Below, piece by piece: positions 8,384 through 17,518 of a stretch of 64,000 bases of DNA (its first letter is position 1; every line of letters starts with the position of its first letter). The translations under genes were made by a program, and so were the position numbers. The notes beneath the pieces are model-generated. The model had not been told where the DNA came from. It saw only the letters and a list, made by a program, of their open reading frames with translations, and ran no database searches. Source of the DNA: Sphingopyxis sp. BSN-002 (GTDB lineage: Bacteria; Pseudomonadota; Alphaproteobacteria; Sphingomonadales; Sphingomonadaceae); contig NZ_CP091804.1 in NCBI RefSeq assembly GCF_022024275.1, forward strand, positions 3,242,501-3,306,500. The letters are read 5' to 3'.

Positions 8384-9652
8384 TCAGCGCGGCGCTTTGG
8401 CTATGGCTTCGAAATGCGTCGCCGGCTCGGCGCCGCGCGTCGTGACGAGATAGTCGACGCCGAGCAGCATGAAACGGGAATAGGCGGGGAGCTCGCGGAG
8501 CTTCTTGCCCGCGAGATTATGGCGCAGCGGCGCGAGCGGGATCAGCACATGGCCTTCGGCCGGGATGCTGTCGCGGGCGATCCCCGCAGCGTCGAGGATC
8601 GGGCCGATCATCTCGTCTTCATAGGGTACGACCTTTGTAAAGGCTGCCGGCGAAGGGCTGATTTGGCGCACCGACCCGCCCAGCGGGACATAAGCAACCG
8701 TCAACGCCGTCTTCCCGTTCGCTGCCGCCAGGCCGGGCAGGAGCGAGCCCAGGTCGACGATCGACGTCGGCGTGGTCCCGCGGCCGATATGGTTGAGGCC
8801 CATCTTGAACAGCACGCGCGGTGCCTTGACGGGCGCGGCGCGATAGGCGGTCAGGAAGTAGCGCTGCATCAGCGCCGATCTTTCCTCATTGTTCTGAAGA
8901 TATTGGCCGCTGTTGTTGAGCTGATAGATGCACGTGCTTTCGGCGAGATCGTCGATGATTTTCAGGGCTTCGGCATCGCCTTCGAAGCGCGCGCGGAGAT
9001 CGGCGAAATTTCCAGGCGTCGCGTAGGATGTGAAGATCGCGTCAAATTTTCCCGCAGCGAGCGCGGCGTCGTCCTTTGCGCGCCAGTCCGCGAGCAAAGC
9101 TCTGGTCGCCTTGTCCTTCGTCCGTGCGGCGAGGATGTCGAACAGCAGCGAGGGCGAGCCCACAAACTCCTGGTCGATTCCCCACAGGCGGCCTTCGGTC
9201 GCGAAGGGGGCAGCGAGCCGCGCATCCTCGACGTTCGACAGGAAGGGCATTGCCCACGGCCGCCCTTTCAACCCGTCACCCAAGGCGTCGAGCCCGCCGG
9301 TGCCGATCTGTGCCGCAACCCATTCGATCGTATGCGGGCCGACCTCGACAGCGTGGTAGAGTGGCCCGGCGCCCTGACGTTCGGCGACCGCCGCCGCGTC
9401 ATGCGCCAACGCCTCGCCCAGTTCCGGCGACCCGGCGAAGCCATGATCCTCGCCGAGCGCAACGAACTGCGCTTGCTCCAAAGCGGTGCGGAGCCGCTCG
9501 CCGCCGGGTCCTGACAGGCCTTCGGGCGAAAAGCCGACGGGCAGAATCTCGACCGACTCGAGCGGAGGAGAGGGGGGCGTCGGTTCCGCCGCCATGGCAG
9601 CTTGAGAAAACAGGGCAGCGGCGGCGAAGGCCGCGATCAGCTTGTGCGACAT
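8384..9652 (-). CDS. Secreted EreA/ChaN-like protein of unknown substrate
   Basis: A 422-residue protein with a cleavable signal peptide (MSHKLIAAFAAAALFSQAAMA), so periplasmic or exported. Near residue 65 it has 'FVALGEDHGFAGSPELGEAL', similar to the LGExxHG pocket of erythromycin-esterase-like and ChaN/TIKI-type hydrolases, and a later histidine in 'KMGLNHIGRG'. These could be catalytic or metal-binding positions. The match is by motif only; I cannot assign a substrate and do not claim macrolide resistance. GGGAGG precedes the ATG. The upstream spacer contains a palindrome that may be an operator, so the gene is probably separately regulated. Confidence 0.6.
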   Translation of the reverse strand: MSHKLIAAFAAAALFSQAAMAAEPTPPSPPLESVEILPVGFSPEGLSGPGGERLRTALEQAQFVALGEDHGFAGSPELGEALAHDAAAVAERQGAGPLYHAVEVGPHTIEWVAAQIGTGGLDALGDGLKGRPWAMPFLSNVEDARLAAPFATEGRLWGIDQEFVGSPSLLFDILAARTKDKATRALLADWRAKDDAALAAGKFDAIFTSYATPGNFADLRARFEGDAEALKIIDDLAESTCIYQLNNSGQYLQNNEERSALMQRYFLTAYRAAPVKAPRVLFKMGLNHIGRGTTPTSIVDLGSLLPGLAAANGKTALTVAYVPLGGSVRQISPSPAAFTKVVPYEDEMIGPILDAAGIARDSIPAEGHVLIPLAPLRHNLAGKKLRELPAYSRFMLLGVDYLVTTRGAEPATHFEAIAKAPR

Positions 9653-9677
9653 GCATCCTCCCTCGGTTTCCGGCTTG

Positions 9678-9699
9678 CTGTATTATTATTGCAATACAG
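9678..9699. promoter_or_regulatory. Palindromic operator-like site upstream of the EreA-like gene
   Basis: A perfect inverted repeat CTGTATT-8 nt-AATACAG sits 26 bp upstream of the ATG at 9652, in the only AT-rich stretch of the 70-bp spacer. It overlaps a TTGACT that could be a -35 element on the minus strand. No regulator gene is adjacent. Confidence 0.45.
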
Positions 9700-9722
9700 T
9701 CAAGCGTGAATGTGAGAATCTG

Positions 9723-10217
9723 CTAGTCTTGCCAGGGGCCGATCTCGCCCACGTCGCCGATCGCGCGATAGCGCACCGCGCCGTCGACCCATGCGACCTC
9801 CCACATCGGCGCGGGGCGCGCCCATTCGCCGATAACGAACAGCGGCATCTTGTTCGCCGCGACGAAGGCAAGGTCGTCGGCGGTCGGGCCGGGCACGGTG
9901 GTGAGCGACCTCTGGTGCAGGCGGACGATCGCAAGCGTCCCTGCCGGCGGCGCGGGCAGCGACTGGCGCGTCGGGAAGCCGATGCTCGCCGCGATCGCCG
10001 GATAGCCCTTGCCATCGCGCGCGATGAGCAACACCTTGTCGGCATCGGGATAGGGGCCGCCGACCGGGCGCCCGGCGACCTTTCGCCCGGCCAGCGCGGC
10101 GAACTCGCGAACGTCGGTGTCGGCGATGACGGGTGCTGCCGCCTCGACCGGTGCCGTAACCGGCGCGGCGACGGGATCGGCTGCGAGCGCCGCCGCAAGC
10201 AACAGGGCGGCGATCAA
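9723..10217 (-). CDS. Exported protein with a JAB/DUF4329-like domain, function unknown
   Basis: About 164 residues with an N-terminal hydrophobic, alanine-rich segment that looks like a signal peptide. The C-terminal half ('GTLAIVRLHQRS', 'GPTADDLAFVAANKMPLFVIGEW') resembles the strand pattern of DUF4329/JAB-type metallo-isopeptidase relatives, but the usual His-x-His metal pair is not intact (L-H-Q), so it may be inactive or binding only. The only plausible start is the TTG at 10217, which overlaps the polA stop codon (TTGA), suggesting coupled translation after polA. The fold resemblance is my inference and is weak. Confidence 0.55.
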   Translation of the reverse strand: MIAALLLAAALAADPVAAPVTAPVEAAAPVIADTDVREFAALAGRKVAGRPVGGPYPDADKVLLIARDGKGYPAIAASIGFPTRQSLPAPPAGTLAIVRLHQRSLTTVPGPTADDLAFVAANKMPLFVIGEWARPAPMWEVAWVDGAVRYRAIGDVGEIGPWQD

Positions 10218-13027
10218 TGCGCTTCGCCCCAGCTCTTGCCGATGCCGATTTCGACTTCGAGCGGGACTGACAGCGTCAGCACCGGCTCGGCGGCGCCCGA
10301 CATGACGCGGCGGATCACCTCGCCGGCGGCTTCGGCCTTGCCCTCCGGCGCTTCGAAAACGAGTTCGTCGTGGACCTGCAGCAGCATCTTGACGTCGGAC
10401 AGGCCGGCTTCCTCCAGCGCTTTCGGCATCCGCGCCATCGCGCGCTTGATCAGGTCGGCGCTGGTGCCCTGGATCGGCGCGTTGATCGCGGCGCGTTCGC
10501 TGCCCGCGCGCTCGTTCTGGCTCGCGGCTTTCAGGCGCGGGAACCAGGTTTTACGGCCGAACAGCGTCTCGGTGTATCCCTTCGCGCGCGCGCTATCGAG
10601 CGTGTCGGTGATATAGTCCGAGATGCCGGGGAAGCGCTCGAAATAGCGGGCGATCAGCGCCTGCGCCTCGTCGGGCGTGACCTCGAGCCGGCCCGCGAGG
10701 CCCCAGCGCGAAATGCCATAGAGGATTGAGAAATTGACCGTCTTCGCCTTGCCGCGCGTGTCGCGGTTGACCTCGCCGAACAGTTCGATCGCGGTCGCGC
10801 TGTGGATGTCCTGCCCCTGCGCGAAGGCCTCCTTGAGCTCGGGGACGTCGGCCATGTGCGCGGCGAGGCGCAGCTCGATCTGGCTATAGTCGGCAGCGAT
10901 CAGCACATGGCCCGGCGCCGCAATAAACGCGTCGCGAATCTGGCGGCCGGTCTCGGTGCGGATCGGGATGTTCTGCAGGTTGGGGTCGGTCGACGACAGG
11001 CGTCCGGTTTGCGCGCCGACGAGGCTGTAGCTCGTGTGGACGCGGCCGGTCTTCGCGTTGATCTGTTGCTGCAGCGCGTCAGTATAGGTCGACTTGAGTT
11101 TCGCGAGCTGGCGCCACTCGAGGATCTTGCGCGCGATCGGCACGCCGTCGCGTTCGAGGCGTTCGAGTTCGCTCTGGTCGGTTGACCAGTCGCCTGACTT
11201 GCCTTTGCGCCCGCCTTTGAGACCGAGCTTGTCGAACAGGATTTCGCCAAGCTGCTTGGGGCTGCCGATCGCGAAGGGCTGGCCCGCGAGGGTGTGGATT
11301 TCGCCTTCCATGCGGAGCATTTCGCTCGCGAAATCCGCAGACAGTTTGGCGAGATATTCGCGGTTCACCATGATGCCCGCGCGTTCCATCGTCTCGACGA
11401 TCGCGGCGAGCGGGCGGTCGACCATTTCATAGACGCGCGTGCCGCCCTCGATGGGTAGGCGGAGCTTGAGCAGCTTCCACAGCCGCCATGCGACCTCGGC
11501 ATCCTCGGCGGCATATTCGGTCGCGCGGTCGAGCTGCACTTCGGCGAAACTGATCTGCGACTTGCCGGTGCCGCAGACGTCCTTGAACGAGAGGCAGACA
11601 TGATCGAGATGCAGCTTCGACAGTTCGTCGAGCCCGTGCTGATGCTTGCCTGCGTCGAGCGCGAAGCTCATCACCAGCGTGTCGTCATAGGGCGCGATGG
11701 TGACGCCGTGCTGCGCAAGGACGCCGATGTCATATTTCAGGTTATGCCCGACCTTCAGCACCGCTTCGTCGGCGAAGAGCGCGTGGAGGCGTCCGATCGC
11801 ATCGTTCATCGGAATCTGGTCGGGCTTTTCGGCGAACATGTCGGTGCCGCCATGGCCGAGCGGGATGTAGCAGGCCTTGCCGGGACCGGTCGACAGGCTG
11901 ACCCCGACGAGCTCGCCGGTGACGCTGTCGAGCGTTGCGGTTTCGGTGTCGACCGCGACGACATGCGCCGCGCGAGCTTCGGCAATCCAGCGGTCGAGGG
12001 CCTCGATCGTCGTGACGGTCTCGTAAAGCGAACGGTCGATCGCGGGCCATGCGGGCAGGGTCGGCGTCGAGGGCGCCGACGGTGCGGCGGGGGCGGGTGC
12101 CGAAGCGCGCGGCAGGGTCGGCGGCCCGCTTGGCGTCGCGCCGGTGTCGAGCTTCGCCGAAAGCGAGCGGAACCCATGTTCGTCGAGGAAGGCCTTGAGC
12201 GGGAGCGGCGGGATCGCGCCAAGCTTCAGCGTATCGAGCGCGTCGGGCAATGCGACGTCGCGCTTCAGGTCGACGAGGATGCGCGACAGTTCGGCCATCG
12301 CGCGATGCTCGATGAGGTTGTCGCGAAGCTTGCTGGCCTTCATCGTCTCCGCGCCGTCGAGCGCGGCGGTCAGATTGCCATATTCCTGGATCAGCTTGGT
12401 CGCGGTCTTCGGCCCGACCCCGCGCACGCCGGGGACGTTGTCGACGCTGTCACCCATCAGCGCGAGCACGTCGCCGACGAGGTCGGGGGTGACGCCGAAT
12501 TTCTCGTTCACGGCTTCGAACCCGAGGCGGACATTCTTCATCGTGTCGAGCATGTCGACGTGCGGCGATCCGTCGGCGGGCTCGCGGATCAGCTGCATCA
12601 GATCCTTGTCGCTGCTGACGATGGTGACGTCCCAGCCTTCGCGCACCGCCGCCTCGGCGTAAGAGGCGATCAGGTCGTCGGCCTCGAATCCCTCCATCTC
12701 GATACACGGCAGCGAGAAGGCACGCGTCGCGTCGCGGATCAGCGGGAATTGCGGGCGGAGATCCTCGGGCGGCTCCGGACGGTTCGCCTTATACTGGTCA
12801 TAGATGTCGTTGCGGAACGAATGGCTGCTATGGTCGAGGATGACCGCGAGATGCGTCGGCCCGTCGGCGTCGTGCAGGTCCTTGGCGAGCTTCCAGAGCA
12901 TCGTCGTATAGCCATAGACCGCGCCGACGGGCACCCCGTTCGGGTTCGTCAGCGGCGGCAGGCGGTGATAGGCGCGGAAGATGTAGCTGGAGCCATCGAC
13001 CAGATAGAGATGATTCTTCTCGGACAT
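10214..13027 (-). CDS. polA: DNA polymerase I
   Basis: A 937-residue, full-length three-domain enzyme for Okazaki fragment processing and repair synthesis. The N-terminal 5'-3' exonuclease (about residues 1-300) has 'LYLVDGSSYIFRAYH', 'FEADDLIASYA' and 'DSVDNVPGVRGVGPKTA'. The middle 3'-5' exonuclease keeps the D-x-E pair in 'VVAVDTETATL', followed by 'GHNLKYDIGVL', so proofreading should be active. The C-terminal family A polymerase has motif A 'DYSQIELRLAAHM', 'AKTVNFSILYGIS' and motif C 'LLQVHDELVFE'. A proline/alanine-rich linker follows the 5' nuclease. A small exported protein gene overlaps its stop. Confidence 0.98.
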   Translation of the reverse strand: MSEKNHLYLVDGSSYIFRAYHRLPPLTNPNGVPVGAVYGYTTMLWKLAKDLHDADGPTHLAVILDHSSHSFRNDIYDQYKANRPEPPEDLRPQFPLIRDATRAFSLPCIEMEGFEADDLIASYAEAAVREGWDVTIVSSDKDLMQLIREPADGSPHVDMLDTMKNVRLGFEAVNEKFGVTPDLVGDVLALMGDSVDNVPGVRGVGPKTATKLIQEYGNLTAALDGAETMKASKLRDNLIEHRAMAELSRILVDLKRDVALPDALDTLKLGAIPPLPLKAFLDEHGFRSLSAKLDTGATPSGPPTLPRASAPAPAAPSAPSTPTLPAWPAIDRSLYETVTTIEALDRWIAEARAAHVVAVDTETATLDSVTGELVGVSLSTGPGKACYIPLGHGGTDMFAEKPDQIPMNDAIGRLHALFADEAVLKVGHNLKYDIGVLAQHGVTIAPYDDTLVMSFALDAGKHQHGLDELSKLHLDHVCLSFKDVCGTGKSQISFAEVQLDRATEYAAEDAEVAWRLWKLLKLRLPIEGGTRVYEMVDRPLAAIVETMERAGIMVNREYLAKLSADFASEMLRMEGEIHTLAGQPFAIGSPKQLGEILFDKLGLKGGRKGKSGDWSTDQSELERLERDGVPIARKILEWRQLAKLKSTYTDALQQQINAKTGRVHTSYSLVGAQTGRLSSTDPNLQNIPIRTETGRQIRDAFIAAPGHVLIAADYSQIELRLAAHMADVPELKEAFAQGQDIHSATAIELFGEVNRDTRGKAKTVNFSILYGISRWGLAGRLEVTPDEAQALIARYFERFPGISDYITDTLDSARAKGYTETLFGRKTWFPRLKAASQNERAGSERAAINAPIQGTSADLIKRAMARMPKALEEAGLSDVKMLLQVHDELVFEAPEGKAEAAGEVIRRVMSGAAEPVLTLSVPLEVEIGIGKSWGEAH

Positions 13028-13082
13028 GGCGGCGGTGTAGCAGCGGCGGCGCGGGCGGCCTAGGGCGATGTTCCCGCTTTGG

Positions 13083-13736
13083 TCATCGTGTCCGCCAGCG
13101 TTGGGTACCCTGCCAGCTCAACCAGAAGAAGAGCGGCAGACCGACGGCGCCGAGCATCAGCAATTCGGCCGACGCCTGCTCGACCGCTGCTGCGCCGATC
13201 GCCGCGAACAGCGCCGCTACGCCGAGATTGGCGAGTGCCATCACCAGTGCGAAGCGCGCAAAGGACATGCCTGCCACGCCGGCGGCAATCGACATGATCT
13301 CGGCGAGCACCGGAACCGGGCGCGACAGGATCAGCGCGATCGGCCCGGCGCGTTCGGCGAGACTGTGCGCCTTCTCGACGTCATCGGCGCCGAGCAGCCG
13401 CTTGGCGAGCGGTCGGGCGGCCCAGCGGCCGAACGAATAGCCGGCAAGGCTGGCGCCCATCAGCCCGAGCCAGATCACCAGCGTGCCGAGGGGAAAGCCG
13501 AAGGCCGCACCCGCGAGCGTGTTTGTAACGCCGTTGGGAACGGGCAGGAACAGATCGAGCGTCAGCGCGGCGATGATGAAGGCGGCCGCGGCGACCGGCT
13601 GCTCGTCGGCCGCCGCGAGGATCGCGTCGCTCGCCGCCATGAACTGGTCGCGGAAGATCAGCGGCAGGCCGATGACGAGCATCAGCAGCGCAGCGATGAC
13701 GAGCCAGCGGGTCAGCGGGGCAGGGCGCTTGGCCAT
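13083..13736 (-). CDS. TVP38/TMEM64 (VTT-domain) membrane protein
   Basis: A 217-residue inner-membrane protein with about five hydrophobic segments. The VTT/SNARE-associated domain is recognisable in 'LFLPVPNGVTNTLAGAAFG' followed by 'GASLAGYSFGRWAARPL'; the related DedA and TMEM41 proteins include lipid scramblases or flippases. I chose the ATG at 13736; longer frames upstream lie inside purT. It follows purT by 16 bp and precedes polA by 55 bp on the same strand, so purT-VTT-polA could be cotranscribed. The substrate is unknown. Confidence 0.85.
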   Translation of the reverse strand: MAKRPAPLTRWLVIAALLMLVIGLPLIFRDQFMAASDAILAAADEQPVAAAAFIIAALTLDLFLPVPNGVTNTLAGAAFGFPLGTLVIWLGLMGASLAGYSFGRWAARPLAKRLLGADDVEKAHSLAERAGPIALILSRPVPVLAEIMSIAAGVAGMSFARFALVMALANLGVAALFAAIGAAAVEQASAELLMLGAVGLPLFFWLSWQGTQRWRTR

Positions 13737-13752
13737 GTCCCCGCTTAGCCGA

Positions 13753-14934
13753 TCAGTCGCGATAGTCGATATGCAGCTTCGCCGCCGCCGCGACCGCCGC
13801 TGCGCGCGCGTCGTCGGTCGTGCCGCCCGCGACCTTCGCCAGCGCCACGCCCATACGGCGATACGGCCGCGTGACGGGCTTGCCGAAGATGCGCGCATCG
13901 ACCGAGGTTGCGGCGTCCGGAGCGGTCAGCGCGTCGGCGAGGCCGGTGATGGCAAAATCCTGCGCGTCGCGGTCGGCGAGCAGCACCGCACTGGCGCTGG
14001 CCGCGGGAACGTCGACTGCCGGGATCGGCAGGCCGAGGATCGCGCGGGCGTGGAGATCGAATTCGGACAGGGCCTGCGAGATCAGCGTTACCATCCCGGT
14101 GTCGTGAGGGCGCGGGCTGAGTTCGGAGAAGATGACCTCGTCGCCCTTCACGAAAAATTCGACGCCGAAGATGCCGTTTCCGCCAAGCGCATCGACGACC
14201 TTGGTCGCCATGTCTTGCGCCGAGGCGAGCGCCGCATCCGACATCGCTGCGGGCTGCCAGCTCTCGCGATAGTCGCCGCGTTCCTGCCGGTGGCCGATCG
14301 GAGGGCAGAAGCTGACGCCGTCCTTGTGGCGTACGGTCAGCAGCGTGATCTCGTAATCGAAGTCGATGAAGGCTTCGGCGATGACGCGGAGGCGGTCGCC
14401 GCGCATGCCGGCGGCGGCATAGTCCCACGCGGCGTCGATCCCGGTGGCGTCTTTGACCGTGCTCTGGCCCTTGCCCGACGAGGACATCACGGGTTTCACG
14501 ACGAGCGGGAAGCCGATGCGCGCCGCGGCCGCCGCGAGTTCTTCGCGCGTCGTGGCATATTCGAAGGTCGAGGTTTTCAGCCCGAGTTCGCTCGCGGCAA
14601 GGTCGCGGATCGCGTCGCGGTTCATCGTCAGCTGCGCCGCCCGCGCTGACGGCACCACGTGGAAACCTTCGGCCTCGACTTCGGCGAGGATTTCGGTGCG
14701 GATCGCCTCGACCTCGGGGACGATATGGTCGGGCCGATGCTTCTCGATCGTCGCGCGGAGCGCGTCGCCGTCGAGCATCGAGAATATCTCGAACTCGTCC
14801 GCCACCTGCATCGCCGGCGCACCCGCATAGCTGTCGCATGCGATCACATGACAGCCGAGCCGCTTGGCCGAGATCACGAATTCGCGGCCGAGTTCGCCCG
14901 AACCGAGCAGCAGGATTTTGGCGGTGGGAGTCAT
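13753..14934 (-). CDS. purT: Formate-dependent phosphoribosylglycinamide formyltransferase
   Basis: A 393-residue ATP-grasp enzyme that formylates GAR using formate and ATP in purine synthesis, independently of tetrahydrofolate. The N-terminal part has '[20 protein letters not shown]' and '[10 protein letters not shown]'. The ATP-grasp core includes '[17 protein letters not shown]' and the metal-binding segment '[20 protein letters not shown]', ending '[11 protein letters not shown]'. The length is normal for PurT. It is likely the first gene of a minus-strand unit with the VTT-domain protein and possibly polA. Confidence 0.96.
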   Translation of the reverse strand: MTPTAKILLLGSGELGREFVISAKRLGCHVIACDSYAGAPAMQVADEFEIFSMLDGDALRATIEKHRPDHIVPEVEAIRTEILAEVEAEGFHVVPSARAAQLTMNRDAIRDLAASELGLKTSTFEYATTREELAAAAARIGFPLVVKPVMSSSGKGQSTVKDATGIDAAWDYAAAGMRGDRLRVIAEAFIDFDYEITLLTVRHKDGVSFCPPIGHRQERGDYRESWQPAAMSDAALASAQDMATKVVDALGGNGIFGVEFFVKGDEVIFSELSPRPHDTGMVTLISQALSEFDLHARAILGLPIPAVDVPAASASAVLLADRDAQDFAITGLADALTAPDAATSVDARIFGKPVTRPYRRMGVALAKVAGGTTDDARAAAVAAAAKLHIDYRD

Positions 14935-15001
14935 GGCAGGGCTTTCGTCGCTGGCGTTTGCCGCGCTCTAGTCGGGCGCGGCGGGATTCGCCACGCCTGA
15001 A

Positions 15002-16237
15002 TCAGAGGTCGAGCGGGCGGATTTCGGGGATCATCTTCCACCAGAGCAGCGCGCCGAGCAGCGACAGCCCCGCTGCGCTGGCGAAGGCGTAGGCATAGCC
15101 GCCGAGATAATCGACGATCAGCCCGGTGACGATCGGGCCGACGATCCCCGAAATATTGCCGAGCGCGTTCTGCGCTCCCATCCAGCTGCCCGCAGCGCGC
15201 GGCCCGGCGAATATCTGCCCGACGGCAAACAGGTTGGTCGACAGCAGCCCCGTTCCGAACCCGGCGACGGCGAGCCAGAACGCCAGCATGGCGTAGCTGT
15301 CGGCGACGCCGATGCCGGCGATCGCCGCGCCCAAGCCGACCTGTCCGGCGACCATCAGCCAGCGGCGGACCTCTCCCTCATTCGCGCCGCGTGCGACCAT
15401 GGTGTCGGACAACCAGCCGCCGGCGAGGGCGACGACGCCCTGGGTCGTGAAGCTCAGCGTCGTGAGTATCGTCATCTCGCCGATCGAATAGCCGCGCGTG
15501 TTGACCAGATAGAGGGGCAGCCAGGCGAGCAGGAAGTAGAAGCCATAGTTGGACAGGAAGTGGACGATGCTCATCTTCCACAGGGTCGGCAGACGGATCA
15601 GCCGGCCGATGGAGACCTGCCCCGCAGCGGGCGCTGCCAGCCCCCTGGCGCGCATCGGCGCCGAGGCGATCATCCAGGGGATCAGCCACAACAGGGTGAC
15701 CGCGCCGAAAATCCAGAAGACCGGCCGCCACCCCCATTCGCCGAGGATCGCGCCGCCCGCGAGGACGCCTGCGGCGGGGCCGAATGCGAGCGCTGCCGCA
15801 ACAACCGCATTGGCGATGCCGCGGCGCTCTGCCGGGACTTCGGCCGCGAAAATCTTGGTGCTGCCGGGAAAGGCGATGCTCTCGCCAAGCCCGAGGAACA
15901 GCCGCAGGATGATCAGCGAGACGAGGCCGCCGACGAAACCCGTGAGCGCCGTGCTGAGCGCCCAGATCGCGACCCCGGCCGCGAAGATGCGATAGACGCA
16001 GAAGCGGTCGCAGAGCCAGCCGACGAGCAGGCAGGCGGGGGCATAGACCCAGAAGAAGGCCGAGACCGCGAGGCCGAAGCCCGTCGCCGAGAGCTGAAGC
16101 TCTTCCTTCATCAGCGGTGCGGCGACGCCGATCGCGCCGCGGTCGACATAGTTGAGCAGCACCGACAGTGCGATCAGCCCGACGACCCAGCTCAGCCGCG
16201 CTCCGCTGACGCGCGTTCCGATCGGTTGCGTTGCCAT
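15002..16237 (-). CDS. MFS transporter (organic anion/proton symporter-like)
   Basis: A 411-residue inner-membrane protein with 12 predicted helices. It shows ACS-family-like features: 'LSVLLNYVDRGAIGVAAPLM' in helix 1 and 'RLFLGLGESIAFPGSTKIF' in helix 4. Relatives carry sugar acids, carboxylates or aromatic acids; the substrate here is not determined. The start is the ATG at 16237, placed 6 nt after a strong GGGGGAGG; a TTG six bases upstream is less likely. It lies downstream of the GFA-protein gene on the same strand with a 54-bp gap. Confidence 0.88.
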   Translation of the reverse strand: MATQPIGTRVSGARLSWVVGLIALSVLLNYVDRGAIGVAAPLMKEELQLSATGFGLAVSAFFWVYAPACLLVGWLCDRFCVYRIFAAGVAIWALSTALTGFVGGLVSLIILRLFLGLGESIAFPGSTKIFAAEVPAERRGIANAVVAAALAFGPAAGVLAGGAILGEWGWRPVFWIFGAVTLLWLIPWMIASAPMRARGLAAPAAGQVSIGRLIRLPTLWKMSIVHFLSNYGFYFLLAWLPLYLVNTRGYSIGEMTILTTLSFTTQGVVALAGGWLSDTMVARGANEGEVRRWLMVAGQVGLGAAIAGIGVADSYAMLAFWLAVAGFGTGLLSTNLFAVGQIFAGPRAAGSWMGAQNALGNISGIVGPIVTGLIVDYLGGYAYAFASAAGLSLLGALLWWKMIPEIRPLDL

Positions 16238-16297
16238 TGCCAAGCCTCCCCCAAAGCCCCTGACGGGGTATCACAGGAAGGCCGGAGCGCTAGCGAA

Positions 16298-16780
16298 TTA
16301 TTCGGGCCAGCGCGCGGTGTCGCGATCGGGATGCTGATGGTTGCTCGCCCTGATCACGCCGACGACGCTGCTCATCGTCGACTCGGTCGTCCCTTCGGCC
16401 TGAATCGGCAGATTGGCGAAGGCGGGCAATTGCCCCTCGATCCCGAACTGCATCTTCGGCGCGAAGCGCGCGGGCTCGTCGAACGAGCCGGTGGTCAGGT
16501 TGATGTGCCTGCTCTCGTGATAGTCATAAGTGAGCGGTGTGCCGCAGTCGCGGCAGAAGCCGCGCGAGGCCTTGTCCGAACTGGCGAAGGTCGCGGGCGC
16601 ACCGCGCGTCCATGTGAGCGCGTCGCGCGGGACGCCGATCAGTGCGGCGAAGAAATTGCCCGCCGCTTTCTGGCACATCCGGCAATGGCAGATATGCGAG
16701 CTGTCGTTGACGGCCGTGACGTGCCAGCGCACCGCGCCGCACTGGCATCCGCCCGAAGCTTTGGTTTCGATCCGGTCCAT
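16298..16780 (-). CDS. GFA-family (CENP-V/GFA) zinc-binding protein
   Basis: A 160-residue cytoplasmic protein with the GFA fold. It has the N-terminal zinc ligands C-x-C in 'GGCQCGAV', then 'CHCRMCQKAAGNFFAAL' and a second C-x2-C in 'GFCRDCGTPL'. The family includes a protein once described as glutathione-dependent formaldehyde-activating enzyme, but most members have no known reaction. It begins 11 bp after the end of a lipoprotein gene on the same strand and is probably cotranscribed with it. Longer frames extending upstream overlap that lipoprotein and are rejected. Confidence 0.88.
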   Translation of the reverse strand: MDRIETKASGGCQCGAVRWHVTAVNDSSHICHCRMCQKAAGNFFAALIGVPRDALTWTRGAPATFASSDKASRGFCRDCGTPLTYDYHESRHINLTTGSFDEPARFAPKMQFGIEGQLPAFANLPIQAEGTTESTMSSVVGVIRASNHQHPDRDTARWPE

Positions 16781-16791
16781 GGTTCGGCTCC

Positions 16792-17376
16792 TCAATCGAC
16801 CAGGCAGACGGTGCCGGCCCAGATATCGGTCACGATCCCCTCGATCCCGTCCTGATCGAGCAAGCCGACAAGGTCTCCGGCGCTGAACAGCAGGCCTAGC
16901 GAGGAATCGTCGACGATGACATCGGGATAGGCCGCATCGAGCGACTGGCGCGGCGATCCGATACCGATGCCTTTGGCGGTGCGCAGGGGTGATGCGCTGC
17001 CGTTGATCGTCCAGCCGACGAACTTCCCCTCCTGAAAGGTCAGCTGGAGGCTGTCGCCGTACGCGGTATAGTCCACAAGGCCGGCTGCGCATTCCGAGCT
17101 GCTGCCGCGCGTGCCTTCGCTCCCCTGAAGATCGCCGATCGCACTTTCGGCACTCGGGCGCGGCGTGCCGAAGGGAAGCAGCTTTCCCCTGACCAGCAAA
17201 CCATCCGCCGCGAGCTCGATAGCCATCGGGTTGCTCGCCGGGGATGCCTTCACGACGGGTTTCGCACCAACGGCGGAATGATCGCGGGCCTTTTCCTCCT
17301 TCGCGGGCGGCTGCGGCGTGCCCGATGAAGAGCAGGCGGCGAGAGTCAGCAGAAGGGCGAGGCCGGCGGTGCGCAT
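16792..17376 (-). CDS. Lipoprotein of unknown function
   Basis: A 194-residue predicted lipoprotein: hydrophobic N-terminus followed by lipobox L-A-A-C at about residues 12-15, then a Ser/Pro/Lys-rich linker and a globular domain of about 140 residues. I do not recognise the domain. The repeated shape of 'GIGIGSPRQSLDAAYPDV' resembles small envelope proteins that carry a SmpA/BamE-like helix-strand unit, but this is only an impression. It is followed 11 bp later by the GFA-protein gene. Confidence 0.7.
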   Translation of the reverse strand: MRTAGLALLLTLAACSSSGTPQPPAKEEKARDHSAVGAKPVVKASPASNPMAIELAADGLLVRGKLLPFGTPRPSAESAIGDLQGSEGTRGSSSECAAGLVDYTAYGDSLQLTFQEGKFVGWTINGSASPLRTAKGIGIGSPRQSLDAAYPDVIVDDSSLGLLFSAGDLVGLLDQDGIEGIVTDIWAGTVCLVD

Positions 17377-17518
17377 TTCAGGAATCCTGCTTGACCGGAA
17401 GAATCCAGGAATTTGAATCCGCTTGGCAAATAAAGCAAAACCGGGCCGACCTCCAGCCTCGGACGGGCGGCGATCTCCCGCTATCCGGTCCGTTATGGTC
17501 GAGTGGAAGCCGCGGATC

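Noticed and set aside
8384..9652. Calling the EreA-like gene a macrolide resistance gene
   Set aside because: The motif match is partial and the protein is exported. The evidence does not support a resistance function.
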